A stretch of 24,366 nt of DNA, from assembly GCA_043381765.1 (NCBI GenBank), contig JBHJMP010001087.1, forward strand, positions 1 to 24,366, in the 5' to 3' direction. Both the position numbers and the translations under genes were made by a program. Shown here one piece after another: positions 9,334-19,264 of the stretch; the stretch's first letter is position 1; each line of letters opens with the position of its first letter. The notes under the pieces are model-generated. The model was given only the letters and a program-made list of their open reading frames with translations. It was not told where the DNA came from and searched no databases. The DNA is from Collodictyon triciliatum (Eukaryota; CRuMs).

Positions 9334-11200
9334 ATGAAGAAAAGAAAAAGTCTTGAGTCTGAGAAACTAAAGTCTGTAAAATCAGACTATCGAAGTATGA
9401 AAACATATCTAAAGTCGATTGTAAAGAATGCGGATGACTATTAAAAAATCAATGATACGGTTTTGTTGTGTCATAATTTGGTTACCGACACTTATCTGTT
9501 TGCAACATGTTACATATTGAAATCACAGCAGCTCCCAACAATCGATGAAATGTTTTTTTTTGTACGCTTTAAAGACAATCGGAGTAGTTTCACAAGATAG
9601 ACCCGCAAGTTTTAAAAAAATCCAGAAATGAGTAAAGACATGACTTTTTATCTTCATGATTTTCTATTCCTTTTGACCCGAGAAGAACGCTTTCTGTTGG
9701 TTGGACTATCTCATGTGTTATCGTACTTGGCAAAGCAAATATAACAGCTTATCATAATAACATTAAGGAGCATTTTGTCAAGAGGTTACTGCGCTTTATA
9801 AATCAAACAGCTCCTAAAGATGAAGGATACCACGGGAGTTTTTAAAAAGGCAGAGTTACGAGGTTAAAAAAAAAGCCATATTCAAGAAACTCGAAATACC
9901 AGAACAAGACAAAGAAAGGGTTATAATACATATGCATCATATCATTCCCAGCGATATTGTAAAAGGTGTCGAATATGACGTCAAAGTGAATCCAAGTAAG
10001 TACACTTCATGCCTGATTTACATGAATCGTATTTTTGAGGACAGTGGAACCAAACTGTTTCAACCAATCTCTATAAGAGCCAACAATATACCTTGTCATA
10101 TTAATCTAGATACTGCATGTTTGATAGGTCTACTAATATCATCTGGAAAAAAAAATTTATAAAAGACGAATATATCAGGATGCAAAGAGACCCTATGGGA
10201 TGACTTCTTTGAAATGAAAAAGAGTGTCTTTAATCAATGAGAATACAATTTTAAATGCATGATACAAACAAACAGCTTGGCGGTGTCATTATTGTTCGAA
10301 AAGAAAGTCATTTCAAATTCGAAATTCAAAAATAATAATAAAAAAAAAAACCAAGAATATCTTTATATAGATGAACTTTCCGAAGGGCAGTTACCTTTAT
10401 TAGCGAAAAAAAATAAATAGTTGGAGTGGACGCAAGCAAGTTTAATTTGGTTTGCATAGTGGGTGAGACAGGTAAGAAATTACGTTACACGGCTCACCAA
10501 AGAAGACATGATAGCAAATCTCTTAAAAATCACCAACTACTCATGCGCAAGAAAAAAAAAGAAAAGTACAATAATTCAGGGATATACATGACAACATGTT
10601 TACAAAGCGCAGTTTCTTTTGGTCAAATGACTTTTGAAGAGAATCGGCAGTTTGAGACATCAAGAGTATCTTTAATCGATTTAGAGACAGAACTGAGTAA
10701 ACATAATTCACGCGCGGTCGATTATGAAAAATTTCGAAAATATGTATCTATGAAATCAAGATTCCAGATAGAATTTCCAGATTTTATGAATAAGTAGCTT
10801 TTCGAAAGATGAGATGGGGACAGTATGTTAATAGAAAAAGAAGTGAACAATTGTTTATGGACCGAATCGAAAAGACATTTGGCAAGGATGTTGTACTGGC
10901 GTATGTAGACTGTAGCAGAAAATCTCGGATGAACCATTTAATACCAACAATCGGAGGAGGATTACGAAAAATACTACCCAAACGTTTTGAACCAGTTAGT
11001 GTAGATGAATTTAGAACCTCCAAGATGTGCTGCAACTGCGAAAAATAATTGGAATGTATGAAACTGAAAGGAAATTCAAAAAAAAAGTGCATAGATATCT
11101 CATATTTAAAGAATGCAATCGCTCAGAAAGCAAACTGCATTCTTGATAAGGGACTTTAACAGCGCTAAAGATATACTCAACAAAGTTCTTTTAATCCTTC
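9334..11200 (+). pseudogene. Decayed Fanzor (eukaryotic TnpB-like RNA-guided nuclease)
   Basis: Fanzor-like motifs appear in the expected order over about 1.87 kb, broken by stops and frameshifts. From ATG 9334 the frame reads a basic N-terminus, then NDTVLLCHNLVTDTYLF, with TAA/TAG interruptions, and shifts near 9740 to NNIKEHFVKRLLRFIN. From 9932 it is open: HHIIPSDIVKG, KYTSCLIYMNRIFE, IDTA-like NLDTACLIGL. After a break come LWDDFFEMKKSVF (about 10193), FKCMIQTNSLAVSLLF, YLYIDELSEGQLP, then the RuvC-I motif VGVDASKFNLV (Asp codon 10429-10431) and LRYTAHQRRHDSK. Another shift near 10800 leads to the frame with FGKDVVLAYVD, GGGLRKILPKRF and VDEFRTSKMCCNC (first zinc-finger cysteines, 11028-11039). 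Further shifts follow before HRYLIFKEC and the RuvC-III motif RDFNSAKDIL (Asp codon 11152-11154). Motif order and wording match the Fanzor family of OrfB/TnpB proteins; the two named RuvC aspartates are still coded, yet no intact frame exists. No introns are apparent, unlike the neighbours. Confidence 0.88.
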
Positions 11201-11242
11201 AAAAAAAAAAACATACACCTCTCTCTAAAAAACAGGCTGTTG

Positions 11243-11299
11243 GGTCTTTCCTGGCAGCCTTCGCCACTGCACGGCCTTTGTGAAAAAAGTGGCGAGACC
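11243..11299 (+). other. Inverted repeat just downstream of the Fanzor relic
   Basis: TCGCCACT at 11261-11268 pairs with AGTGGCGA at 11288-11295, with a possible outer GGTCT/AGACC pair (11243-11247, 11295-11299 sharing one base with the inner arm). It could be part of the element's 3' non-coding RNA, where TnpB-family guide RNAs usually lie, or an unrelated hairpin upstream of the next gene. Confidence 0.3.
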
Positions 11300-11621
11300 T
11301 TGGATACTAACGCACCAGGTTTACCAAACTTTCGATGGTATAACCCTTCTAGCATATTACAAACTTAAACCCAACCCTCTTCCCCTGTTGTCATATCGTC
11401 GCCTGCACTTTTATTTTCCAGATAAGGAAAACTCGTCACAATGTGTCATCATTTTATTGACTGAATTCTTTGAATCACGCAGAACATGTGCCGAGCCACA
11501 CACAAAGCATCAGTTCGATGCTGTAAGCGATTCCCTCGAACTCGCAAACACTCTGTCCACTGCCAGACACATGCTGACTCAAAGACCCACAAAGCCCAGT
11601 TCTCCCTCTTTTTTTCTTTCC

Positions 11622-11719
11622 TTTTTTTTTTTTTTTTTTTTTTAAAAAAAAAACTCTCTTTCCTTTTCTTCACTCTCATTCCATTCCTTTTTTTTTTTTT
11701 TTTTTTTTTAAAAAAAAAA
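11622..11719 (+). repeat. Two identical T22A10 blocks 66 bases apart
   Basis: T runs at 11622-11643 and 11688-11709 are each followed by exactly ten A (11644-11653, 11710-11719), with a C/T-rich spacer. Each T/A junction can fold as a 10-bp hairpin. They lie in the upstream region of the Roco gene. Confidence 0.9.
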
Positions 11720-11776
11720 CACTATATTATTGTTTCGTTATCTTGAAACTGATCAAAGTGCGACAGGTCTCAACCC

Positions 11777-14700
11777 ATGGGCGACTTCAGCGTGCTTCTC
11801 TCACTGAAGCCACAGACCTTGAATGAAAACTTCTTTGTGTGCGCAACCGCAGAGCAGTTGATCGAAGCCACGTACCTGGACTTTCAGTGGAAAAAGATTT
11901 CTCTGCTGCACGCCTCCATCGGAATGCTATCGAACTTGAGAGAGCTAAACCTCTCAAAGAACGAAGTTTATATTGTTATTTCTAATAACTTTGCAGTATA
12001 TGTGTCACCCAGCTTCCCAGTCTCTCCCTCTCCTTCTCTGCTTTTTTTTGATTCCTTTTTTTCTTATCGTAAAACAACTCCTCTCTTCAAGTTAATCACA
12101 GTCCCAGACTCTGTTTCTGCACTGCAAAACCTAATCTGCTGGATCTTGGACACAAACAAAGTATTCATATCTTCAATCACCGGATATAATATGCTATATT
12201 CAATTACTTTTACCCTATCGATAGCCGTCTATACAAGTCGACTAATTTTTTTTATTGATTTTTCTCCTAATTCTTTACATAGACTAATCTATTGCTACTT
12301 TGATACCCCTAGCTCACTGGACTGCCTATCACAATTTCGAAGCTAGTTCATCTGACTTATCTCTCCTTGCATGACAATCACGTACCATTTTCTATTTTAT
12401 AAAGTCGCTTATTTACCCCCCTTCTCTTCATGAGGGTCATTGAAACTCATTCATAGAATTTTCCACAAACACTATGGTGTATATACTTATTAAAATCGAA
12501 ACTGTGCAGCTGTCAGCCCTTCCGGATGCTTTCCAAGACATGACGAATCTGAATGTGCTGAACGTGTCTCGCAATCAAGTATTTCTCCAAAGAGATCATC
12601 CCTGCTAGATTTCCCACAACACCTATTCCCTTCAATCCGTCTTGGTGGATGTGTGCGTCCCTTACCCTCATGCCTATTTCCAAACATCTTTGCAGATTGT
12701 CAGTTTGCCTCAGACCATATCTTGCCTAGTTGCACTCCGCGATTTACTCCTGTCAAACAACAAGGTGTCTCATCAATAACACAATTCAATTCCTGCCTAT
12801 TTTGAAAGGGTCTTTGGTTTACTTTCAAATCACTCTAACATGTGTCTTGCCTATCCTCGATGATTTCTTTAGTTGACTCTGCTGCCGTTTGCTATAAGCT
12901 GCCTCACCAACCTATCTGGGTTCAGTGCACAGCACAACCAAGTTTGTCCATTATTTTCTTGCCTTATTCGACACCATGAATATATTTTGATTTCAAACTA
13001 TCACCAGTTCATGCACATCCTTATATAATGGAATTTTAACAATTTTTCTTTTAAAAAAATATAATCAAGTTATCCGTCCTACCCTATACCATCGGGCAAC
13101 TGACTTCCCTTCGTGAATTCATTCTGGGTTCTCCATCATCACCAAACGAGCCGCCATCAAACTATGTACTCTTATCCATGAAATCCAAACTTGTGTACAA
13201 TACGAAAGCATACAGTCAGAAATATATTGACATACTAATCTTTTCCTCTTTTCCCTTTTTTTTTTCTATTTTCCCTCGTACCCCCTCCCTCATGTATATT
13301 TATATTTCCTCTCCCATGGCGGTAGATTATTAAGCTACCTCTGTCAATTGCAAACCTAAGTAAACTGGAGCGGCTTGAAATATCAGGTTTACCGCTTGAG
13401 TTTCCAAAGAGCGATATAGTCCAATTAGGGACAAAGGGTATGATGAATTACATAGCCAACTTCTCCAAGGAAGAAAAACACCTCAATTACATCCGCCTGA
13501 TTTTCATTGGCGACGAGGCGACGGGGAAGACTACCATCATCAACAACCTTGTTCTCAACACAATTCGCTTCGAAAGCCAATGTAGACCGGAATACATCCC
13601 AACCAACTCCATCGAAATATGCCGCGAATCGTACTACTTCCATCACGATGGCGATCACATATCCGCTTTCATTTGGGACTTCCCCGGAGACCCGGTCAAC
13701 CGCGTCTACTACCCTTATTTCTTCTCCTCGGAGTCTCTAATAGTCTTCACTTGGGATGCCAGTAAAGACCCCGACTCATCTAACTTGCATGCCTGGGCAT
13801 CGATGTTTTCAATGTTTGCGGTGGGCGCCCCAATCATTGTGGCGGGTACAAAGCTCGACCTTGTGTCGCGTGAGGACAGTCACCAATTGGAAGCTCGCCT
13901 TGAGACTGTAAAGAACACGTTCTCTTCCTTCCAATACTCTCTGAACATTATTGATTACATTTTCTTGAGCAATCTCACTGGAGAGCACCTCTTTAAGCTT
14001 CGCATGATGATGTCCAAATATGCCTTCCATTCTGTAACATCGGGAAGACTTTATCCAAACTACTTTCTTCAATACTCGCGCATAGCCGACGGCTTCACCA
14101 GATTTCAGCCCTCCCCTATCGCCTCCATTCAAGAGATGGAGCGCAACCTCGCGATGTTCCATCCCAGCATGAGCCTTACTGATTGCCTGGAAAAGCTTCA
14201 CGACCTGGGCATGCTTTTCTGGGTCGACATGGAGCATCTGCGCGAGACTGTCTATTGCCACGCACCCTATTTAATCCGTATCTTTTCTCAGATATTCTAC
14301 TCTGGTCGCAGCAAATCAGACATGGGCTTCTATCCCACAGACGAGCTGCTGTCCAAGTTAGAAGACACCTTCCCGGGATATTCCGAGCTTGTCGTTTCAA
14401 TCCTTCGCCGATTCCAACTCTCATTCCCAAACGTCCTAGGACAGTATGAAATATTCCCGTATCTCCTGGCTGAAGGAAACCCGCACCCGTCGATTTGGTC
14501 GTGGAGCCCCTTACCATCAGATCATTCGTACTGCACGTGCGAATTGGAGTTTAATATGATGCCCGAGATTGCATACGCCTCCCTGCTATGTCGGCTCTAC
14601 CCTGTTCTTCATCGTGACTATTCGTCCCTGACTGGAGTCACACACGAGTACCTGTCATCAAACATGTTTGTGTTCACGATCTCGGCAAATCGCAGAGCCC

Positions 14701-16219
14701 CGAACGAACCCACTTATCACGCCTGCCTTGTCCGAGGCGGGGCACAAAACAGGCTCTACATCTCGGTGCGCTCCACCAACGCAAAATATCCTTCCTTCGA
14801 GTGCATGAAACATCTCACGAACTTAATCACCCGCTCGCTCTCTTACTTTAAGAACGTCTTGCTGCAAAGCCGTCGCCTGGTGTGTCCTTCATGCTCCTTG
14901 GTGGAACCAAACTTTGAGGCGTGTGGCAGAGTCACGCTGGATGGAATCAATGTAGGAGATGAGGGCACAATCATGTGTGCCAAAGAGACCCGTTCCTTTA
15001 AGGTGGAGGAGTGGATGGAAGGACTCCGTAATCGCCACAGTCTATCTGCACCGGTGGCCAAGCCAGTTCGTGCGCGGTCTCTTAGCGAGGGCTCTGTTTT
15101 GCCGCAGGATGAGGAGACTGAGAATTCGCATCTTTTCGTGCCCTCCGTCCTTCAGATAGAGCGTTCACCAACACCAGAAAATCCTCGTGATTTCGCGGTC
15201 ACTTTCCACATCCTGTGCGACCGCCCAGAAGGCCCGCATCGATGCGCTGCGTCCGCCACCGGTATTCGCGTCTCTTGCTCGAGGATTCTGGCACAACCGA
15301 AGGTATTGGACTACTTCCTGCGCCTATGGAAGCCAAAGGTTTCTGAGATGAAACTGGACGAGTACCGAAATGTGAGTGAGGCCGACTTGGCCACATGGCT
15401 TGTGCAGAAGGGCTCGGACCCGTTTCGTGTCCCGCTGACTCCGTCGTATGCGCAAGTCCTTGCCTTGATTGACCCGCAGGCAGAATGGCGGCTCCATTTG
15501 CAGTCGAGTCCCTTGCACGACAATCATCCACGGTATCTCTGCAAACACTGCAACTATCTTGCGCAGCAAGGCTGGAGCAGCTACACGGCTCACACATCGA
15601 CGTCCTTGTCTGGGTACATGCTCTATCGCCACGAGGCCTTCTATAAGTTGTGGGAGCGCCGCTATTTTGTCCTGGACCACGAAAAGAAGGCCCTTGTTCG
15701 CTATCATGATGCCACAAAAACGTATCAGAGCGGGGTCATTCGCCTGAATGGCCATTTCGAGGTTTTTGGCTGATATCTTTATTTTTATCTGTTTTTGTGA
15801 TATTATTTTTATTTTTCATTATTTATTTATTTCCAGCGATAACAGTAAAAGAAAGAAAGAAAGAAAGGTGAATACTTGCTCAGGCTCTGACTCATCACGA
15901 TTCAATATATTTCCCTTATTAGATTGGCTCTCAGTCCTTCGGAGACGACATGGCTGGTTTTTACATACACGTTGGCAGAACAAAGTATCAGTTCAAGGTT
16001 TGAGTGCATCCTTGTTTCTTTGTTTCTTTTGTTTTATTTACACCCACTATCCATTTGATTATGCAGATGATAGGAGGGGAATGTGCACAGTCTAATCTAT
16101 TCAACTCCAAAGCGATTCGGCAAACCACTCACATCAAAAGTTTTTTTTATAATGCAACACAGGCTAAAACCGCGACAGAGCGCGACGCGTGGCTGGTGAA
16201 CATCCAAAAGTGCCGATAA
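11777..16219 (+). CDS. LRR-Roc-COR-PH protein (Roco-family GTPase without kinase)
   Basis: Ten exons, all phase 0: 11777-11965, 12092-12160, 12313-12381, 12510-12578, 12696-12764, 12873-12941, 13070-13165, 13326-15761, 15923-15997, 16067-16219; 1097 aa. Residues about 30-245 are leucine-rich repeats of the LxxLPxxIxxLxxLxxLxLxxNx type; exons 2-6 are each 69 nt, one 23-residue repeat. Roc GTPase follows: P-loop GDEATGKTT (from 272), switch II WDFPGD (327-332), GTKLD (394-398) and LSNLTG as the G5 region. A COR dimerisation region comes next (from about 470; DCLEKLHDLGMLFWVD, then SILRRFQLSF). After it there is a CPSC at about 729, a linker, a CKHC at about 949, and a C-terminal PH domain (about 973-1097) spread over three exons and closed by the helix ERDAWLVNIQ. 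Roco proteins are dimeric GTPases; the PH domain suggests phosphoinositide membranes as the site of action. No kinase domain is present, unlike LRRK and many Dictyostelium Rocos. An AATAAA lies 91 bases after the stop. Confidence 0.93.
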
Positions 16220-16309
16220 TCGAAGGCGGAAATGCATCGCCCTTGTTCTCTCTTTCCCTATGTTCCCTTATCCCATATTCCCGCTCGTACAGATTCGACG
16301 ACACACCCA

Positions 16310-16323
16310 AATAAATGTTTATT
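16310..16323. terminator. Overlapping bidirectional poly(A) signal
   Basis: AATAAATGTTTATT contains AATAAA on the plus strand (16310-16315) for the Roco gene and AATAAA on the minus strand (16323-16318) for the convergent RRM gene. It lies 91 bases after the first stop and about 195 bases after the second. Confidence 0.6.
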
Positions 16324-16518
16324 ATACATATACGTGTACCCACATCACATATTCAAAACAGAAAAAGACACGACACTCGACCGGCCTTACCCTCTCACAA
16401 AACCGCTGGATTCACCCATTCAGCACCACCAACCATCTCTTTCTCTTCATGCTCGCTCTCACCCAAGCCAAAGAGAACATCGAACATCGAACCAGAAAAA
16501 ATGAAGCCGATTCATGCT

Positions 16519-19264
16519 TTAGTTCTCTGGCTGGTGGGTCGTCTCACCGCGCCCGAAGCGCACGCCAAAGTCGGATGCACACAGATTCTGAGACGCAAAG
16601 TAGGCGATGTGCGCGTGGACAAAGTTGTCGTTGGCCTTCGGCAGGGGCAGAGCCAGTTCGTTGTCTGCATCCGGGAGAGTGGGTGTCGGCGCTTGAGTCG
16701 GCGCCTGAGTTGGCGCCTGAGTTGGCGTTTGTGTCTGAGTCTGAGGCTGAGGCTGAGGCTGGACTGGCGTCTGTGCGGGCGGGTGATACTGAGGCTGTTG
16801 CATCTGCGTCTGGTACTGCGGCTGTTGCACCTGCGACTGATACTGCGGCTGCGCGTATTGCGCAGTGTATCCGCCATAAGGAGACTGGGTCTGCGCTTGC
16901 TGGTTGTACATCTGCTGGTTGTACATCTGCTGGTACTGGCTCGGGTCCGTGTATGCGGCAGTCTGCGCCGTGGATCCGTAGCCGTAGCCGTATGCGCTGC
17001 CTGCGGCGGCCGTGTTCTGGTCGTAGTAGCCTTGCATCGACTGGTAGTATGCGGCGTAGTATCTGAAGCAAAGGGAGGGAGGAGCACGGGTCAGTTGTCT
17101 TGTGCGGGAAACATCGTTGTTTTAATTGCTACTGCTTCGTCTCTATTCCTTTCTTGTGTATGTGTGTGTGTGTGTTTCTTTTGGGCTTCAGTGTGAGTCA
17201 TACTGTGCCATAGTGTTTGCTGCGGTGTTTTGGCCCGGAGGGACGTGTTGCTGGCGACCCCAAGAAACACGGAGCTTGCTATTGCCTGCACATAGCGAGT
17301 TGATATGTACAAAGAATCAAATCAACTGGAGTTGAAAATTTGCAATCATTCACAATAATAACAATAACAATAACAATAACAATAACAATAACAATAACAA
17401 TAACAATAACAATAACATCAATACCAATTTGAACTCCATTGAGAGCTAAGGCGGATTTGGCTGATGCTTTGTAGAGGAACGTCACAAACGCACAGGTGCG
17501 TGCCTGAGTCATTTTCACGTATGTGATATCACCGTATGGTGTGCATAATCTACAGTGTTTGCATGGTCAAAAGGATGTGGGTGTAAACAACTCCTCAGGA
17601 CTTTGAATCATTTGGAAACATAAATGATGGGTGTATCAGGTAAATTACGAGCGTAGATAGTCTTCTGTGATTTGTTCGTCAATGTTTCCGATGAAAATAG
17701 TTGTGTTGGTGGGGTCAGATTCGGGGCCAGGAACTCCCTTCGGTGAGATCGATTGAGTTTAGCAGGATTCCAGTAAAAGTCATATGAAAATAAGTCTCTG
17801 ATTGAATCCATCGAAAGCACCGTCGTGCAAACTTACCGGTGTCTCCACTTTGGCCTCTGTGGCGATGATTTGCGCAGGAACGTTGTCACTTTTCTTCTGC
17901 ACAGCGGATGACACGCGGATTGCACGACTTCCACAGTATTTCCCTTTTTTTGTATGCAAAAATTTAGTCGAGAGCATCATTTGCTCAAACATATTTTAAA
18001 AGTATTATCGTTTGTGTTCCTCGGGCAGTAATAGGAGAGTCAACCTTGCATCTCCATGATAGCTTGGTTACATTCAGCCTCATCAGCAAATCGGACAAAC
18101 CCGTAGCCTATATTATTAAAAAAAAATTGAAGGGAAAATTCCTTAAGTATCATGCAGATAATTCAAAGCGTACACGTGGTGAAGTTCTCATAAATATCAC
18201 AGTATCTCGCAATGGATTTCGTGTTTTCTTTTTTTAAAATACGATGGAATACCTTTGGAGGCGTTTGTAGATGGATCCATAATCACTTTTGCACTGACCA
18301 CAGCCTTATAGTTCGTGGCGAAAAAGTCCTATGCAAAGTTTTATTCAGTTAAAGCTCATTTATATTTGTGGCATGCAACAGGTGTTGGTGTCTTTTGAAA
18401 AAGATTATTCATTCTAGCAATAAAATTATTGATGAACGATATTCGAGAGAAACATAGGCAAAACGCTGATTAACTCACCAGTAGCATGACATCGTTGACT
18501 TCGGGTGACAGATCACCGACAAAAATTGCGAATGTGGCTCCACTGATATCACGTTAGGCAAAAAATATGTGCATTAGAATATAGTGCTTTTTTTTATGCA
18601 TATATATGATACGAGAGTGCAATTTATATCACAAATGAAGATGAAGACTCACGTGTGCCTAAAGTGTAATGGTCGATTCATCGGTTACAATGAATTAGAA
18701 AATTAAAAGAAATAGCCAAGCATAATATTTATGAAGGGAACTTGACAAGGCTCGCATCAAAATGATAGTTACTTGATGTTTGTGTTTGTAGCAGTTGCCC
18801 AGTTTAATCTGTAGCGTTTTTTGGTTCCCGGTACGCTGAGGCCTTGGAAGCATTGCAAGGCGCGAGAAGCATCGTCGTATGTCAGAAACTCAACAAAGCC
18901 GTAGCCGATGGGTGACAGGTCAGTCTACATTAATGTGTATTTTAAATATAAACATACATACATACATACATACATACATACATACATACATACATACATA
19001 CATACATACATACATACATACATACATACATACATACATACATACATACATACACCAATCAACATTTGCACAAGCACTACGATCCAACAGTAATGTGACC
19101 ACAAGAGTGAGAGAGGAAGAGGAAAACTTGATAGTCTGAGTTGTGCTCACCTTTGAACGAATGATCTTTGCGGAGATTGCATTAGAGTTTGGAAACATGG
19201 AAAGGAGAAAGTTCTCGTCCATGGAGTCGTCTATGTCTCCAACCCAAAGTGTCTTTGACTCCAT
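16519..19264 (-). CDS. Three-RRM RNA-binding protein (RBP45/RBP47, Nam8, TIA-1 type)
   Basis: Exons (minus): 19264-19151, 18924-18773, 18658-18653 (6-nt microexon), 18542-18479, 18328-18253, 18107-18045, 17943-17837, 17737-17649, 17549-17425, 17285-17204, 17062-16519; 473 aa (471 if the microexon is skipped). RRM1 (about 5-85): RNP2 LWVGDI, RNP1 GYGFVEFL. RRM2 (about 96-172): IFVGDL, KGYGFVRF, closing SRAIRVSSA. RRM3 (about 206-280): NTTIFIGNI, RNP1-like CAFVTF, closing NSKLRVSWGR. Three RRMs with MDENFL in RRM1 and the NTTIFIGNI/LRVSWGR framing are hallmarks of the RBP45/47-Nam8-TIA family, which binds U-rich or poly(A) RNA and acts in splicing, mRNA decay and stress granules. The tail from about residue 293 is Q/Y/P/T-rich (YYAAYYQSMQGYYDQN, QQMYNQQMYNQQ, TQAPTQAP), a likely condensate-forming prion-like segment. 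Introns 1 and 9 of the 10 contain microsatellites. It converges on the Roco gene. Confidence 0.93.
17357..17416 (-). repeat. (AATAAC)10 microsatellite in an RRM-gene intron
   Basis: Ten perfect 6-base units in the intron between exons ending 17425 and starting 17285. In the transcript the repeat reads (GUUAUU)n, a U-rich sequence beginning a few bases after the donor. Confidence 0.97.
18653..18658 (-). other. Candidate 6-nt microexon of the RRM gene
   Basis: On the minus strand CACTTTAG|GCACAC|GTGAGTC has a good acceptor and a perfect GTGAGT donor around six bases. Inclusion keeps frame (phase 2 in, phase 2 out) and adds two residues between RRM1 and RRM2. It splits an otherwise 230-nt intron into two of 114 and 110 nt, the usual size in this gene. 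Confidence 0.6.
18953..19054 (-). repeat. (CATA)25 microsatellite in intron 1 of the RRM gene
   Basis: Twenty-five perfect tetranucleotides. In the transcript sense this is (UGUA)n/(UAUG)n. The HTYI and MYVC translations over it are artefacts. Confidence 0.97.

Noticed and set aside
9334-9744. Alternative genetic code as explanation of the in-frame stops in the Fanzor region
   Set aside because: The other genes use TAA, TAG and TGA as normal terminators, and the region also contains frameshifts, so it is a pseudogene.
9088-11261. AAGGCTGCC at 9088-9096 and its complement at 11253-11261 as terminal inverted repeats of the Fanzor element
   Set aside because: Nine matching bases over a search space this large are expected by chance, the match does not extend, and no target-site duplication is visible.
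18879-19139. HTYI-repeat open frames on the plus strand
   Set aside because: Translation of the (CATA)25 intron repeat and of the antisense of RRM1.
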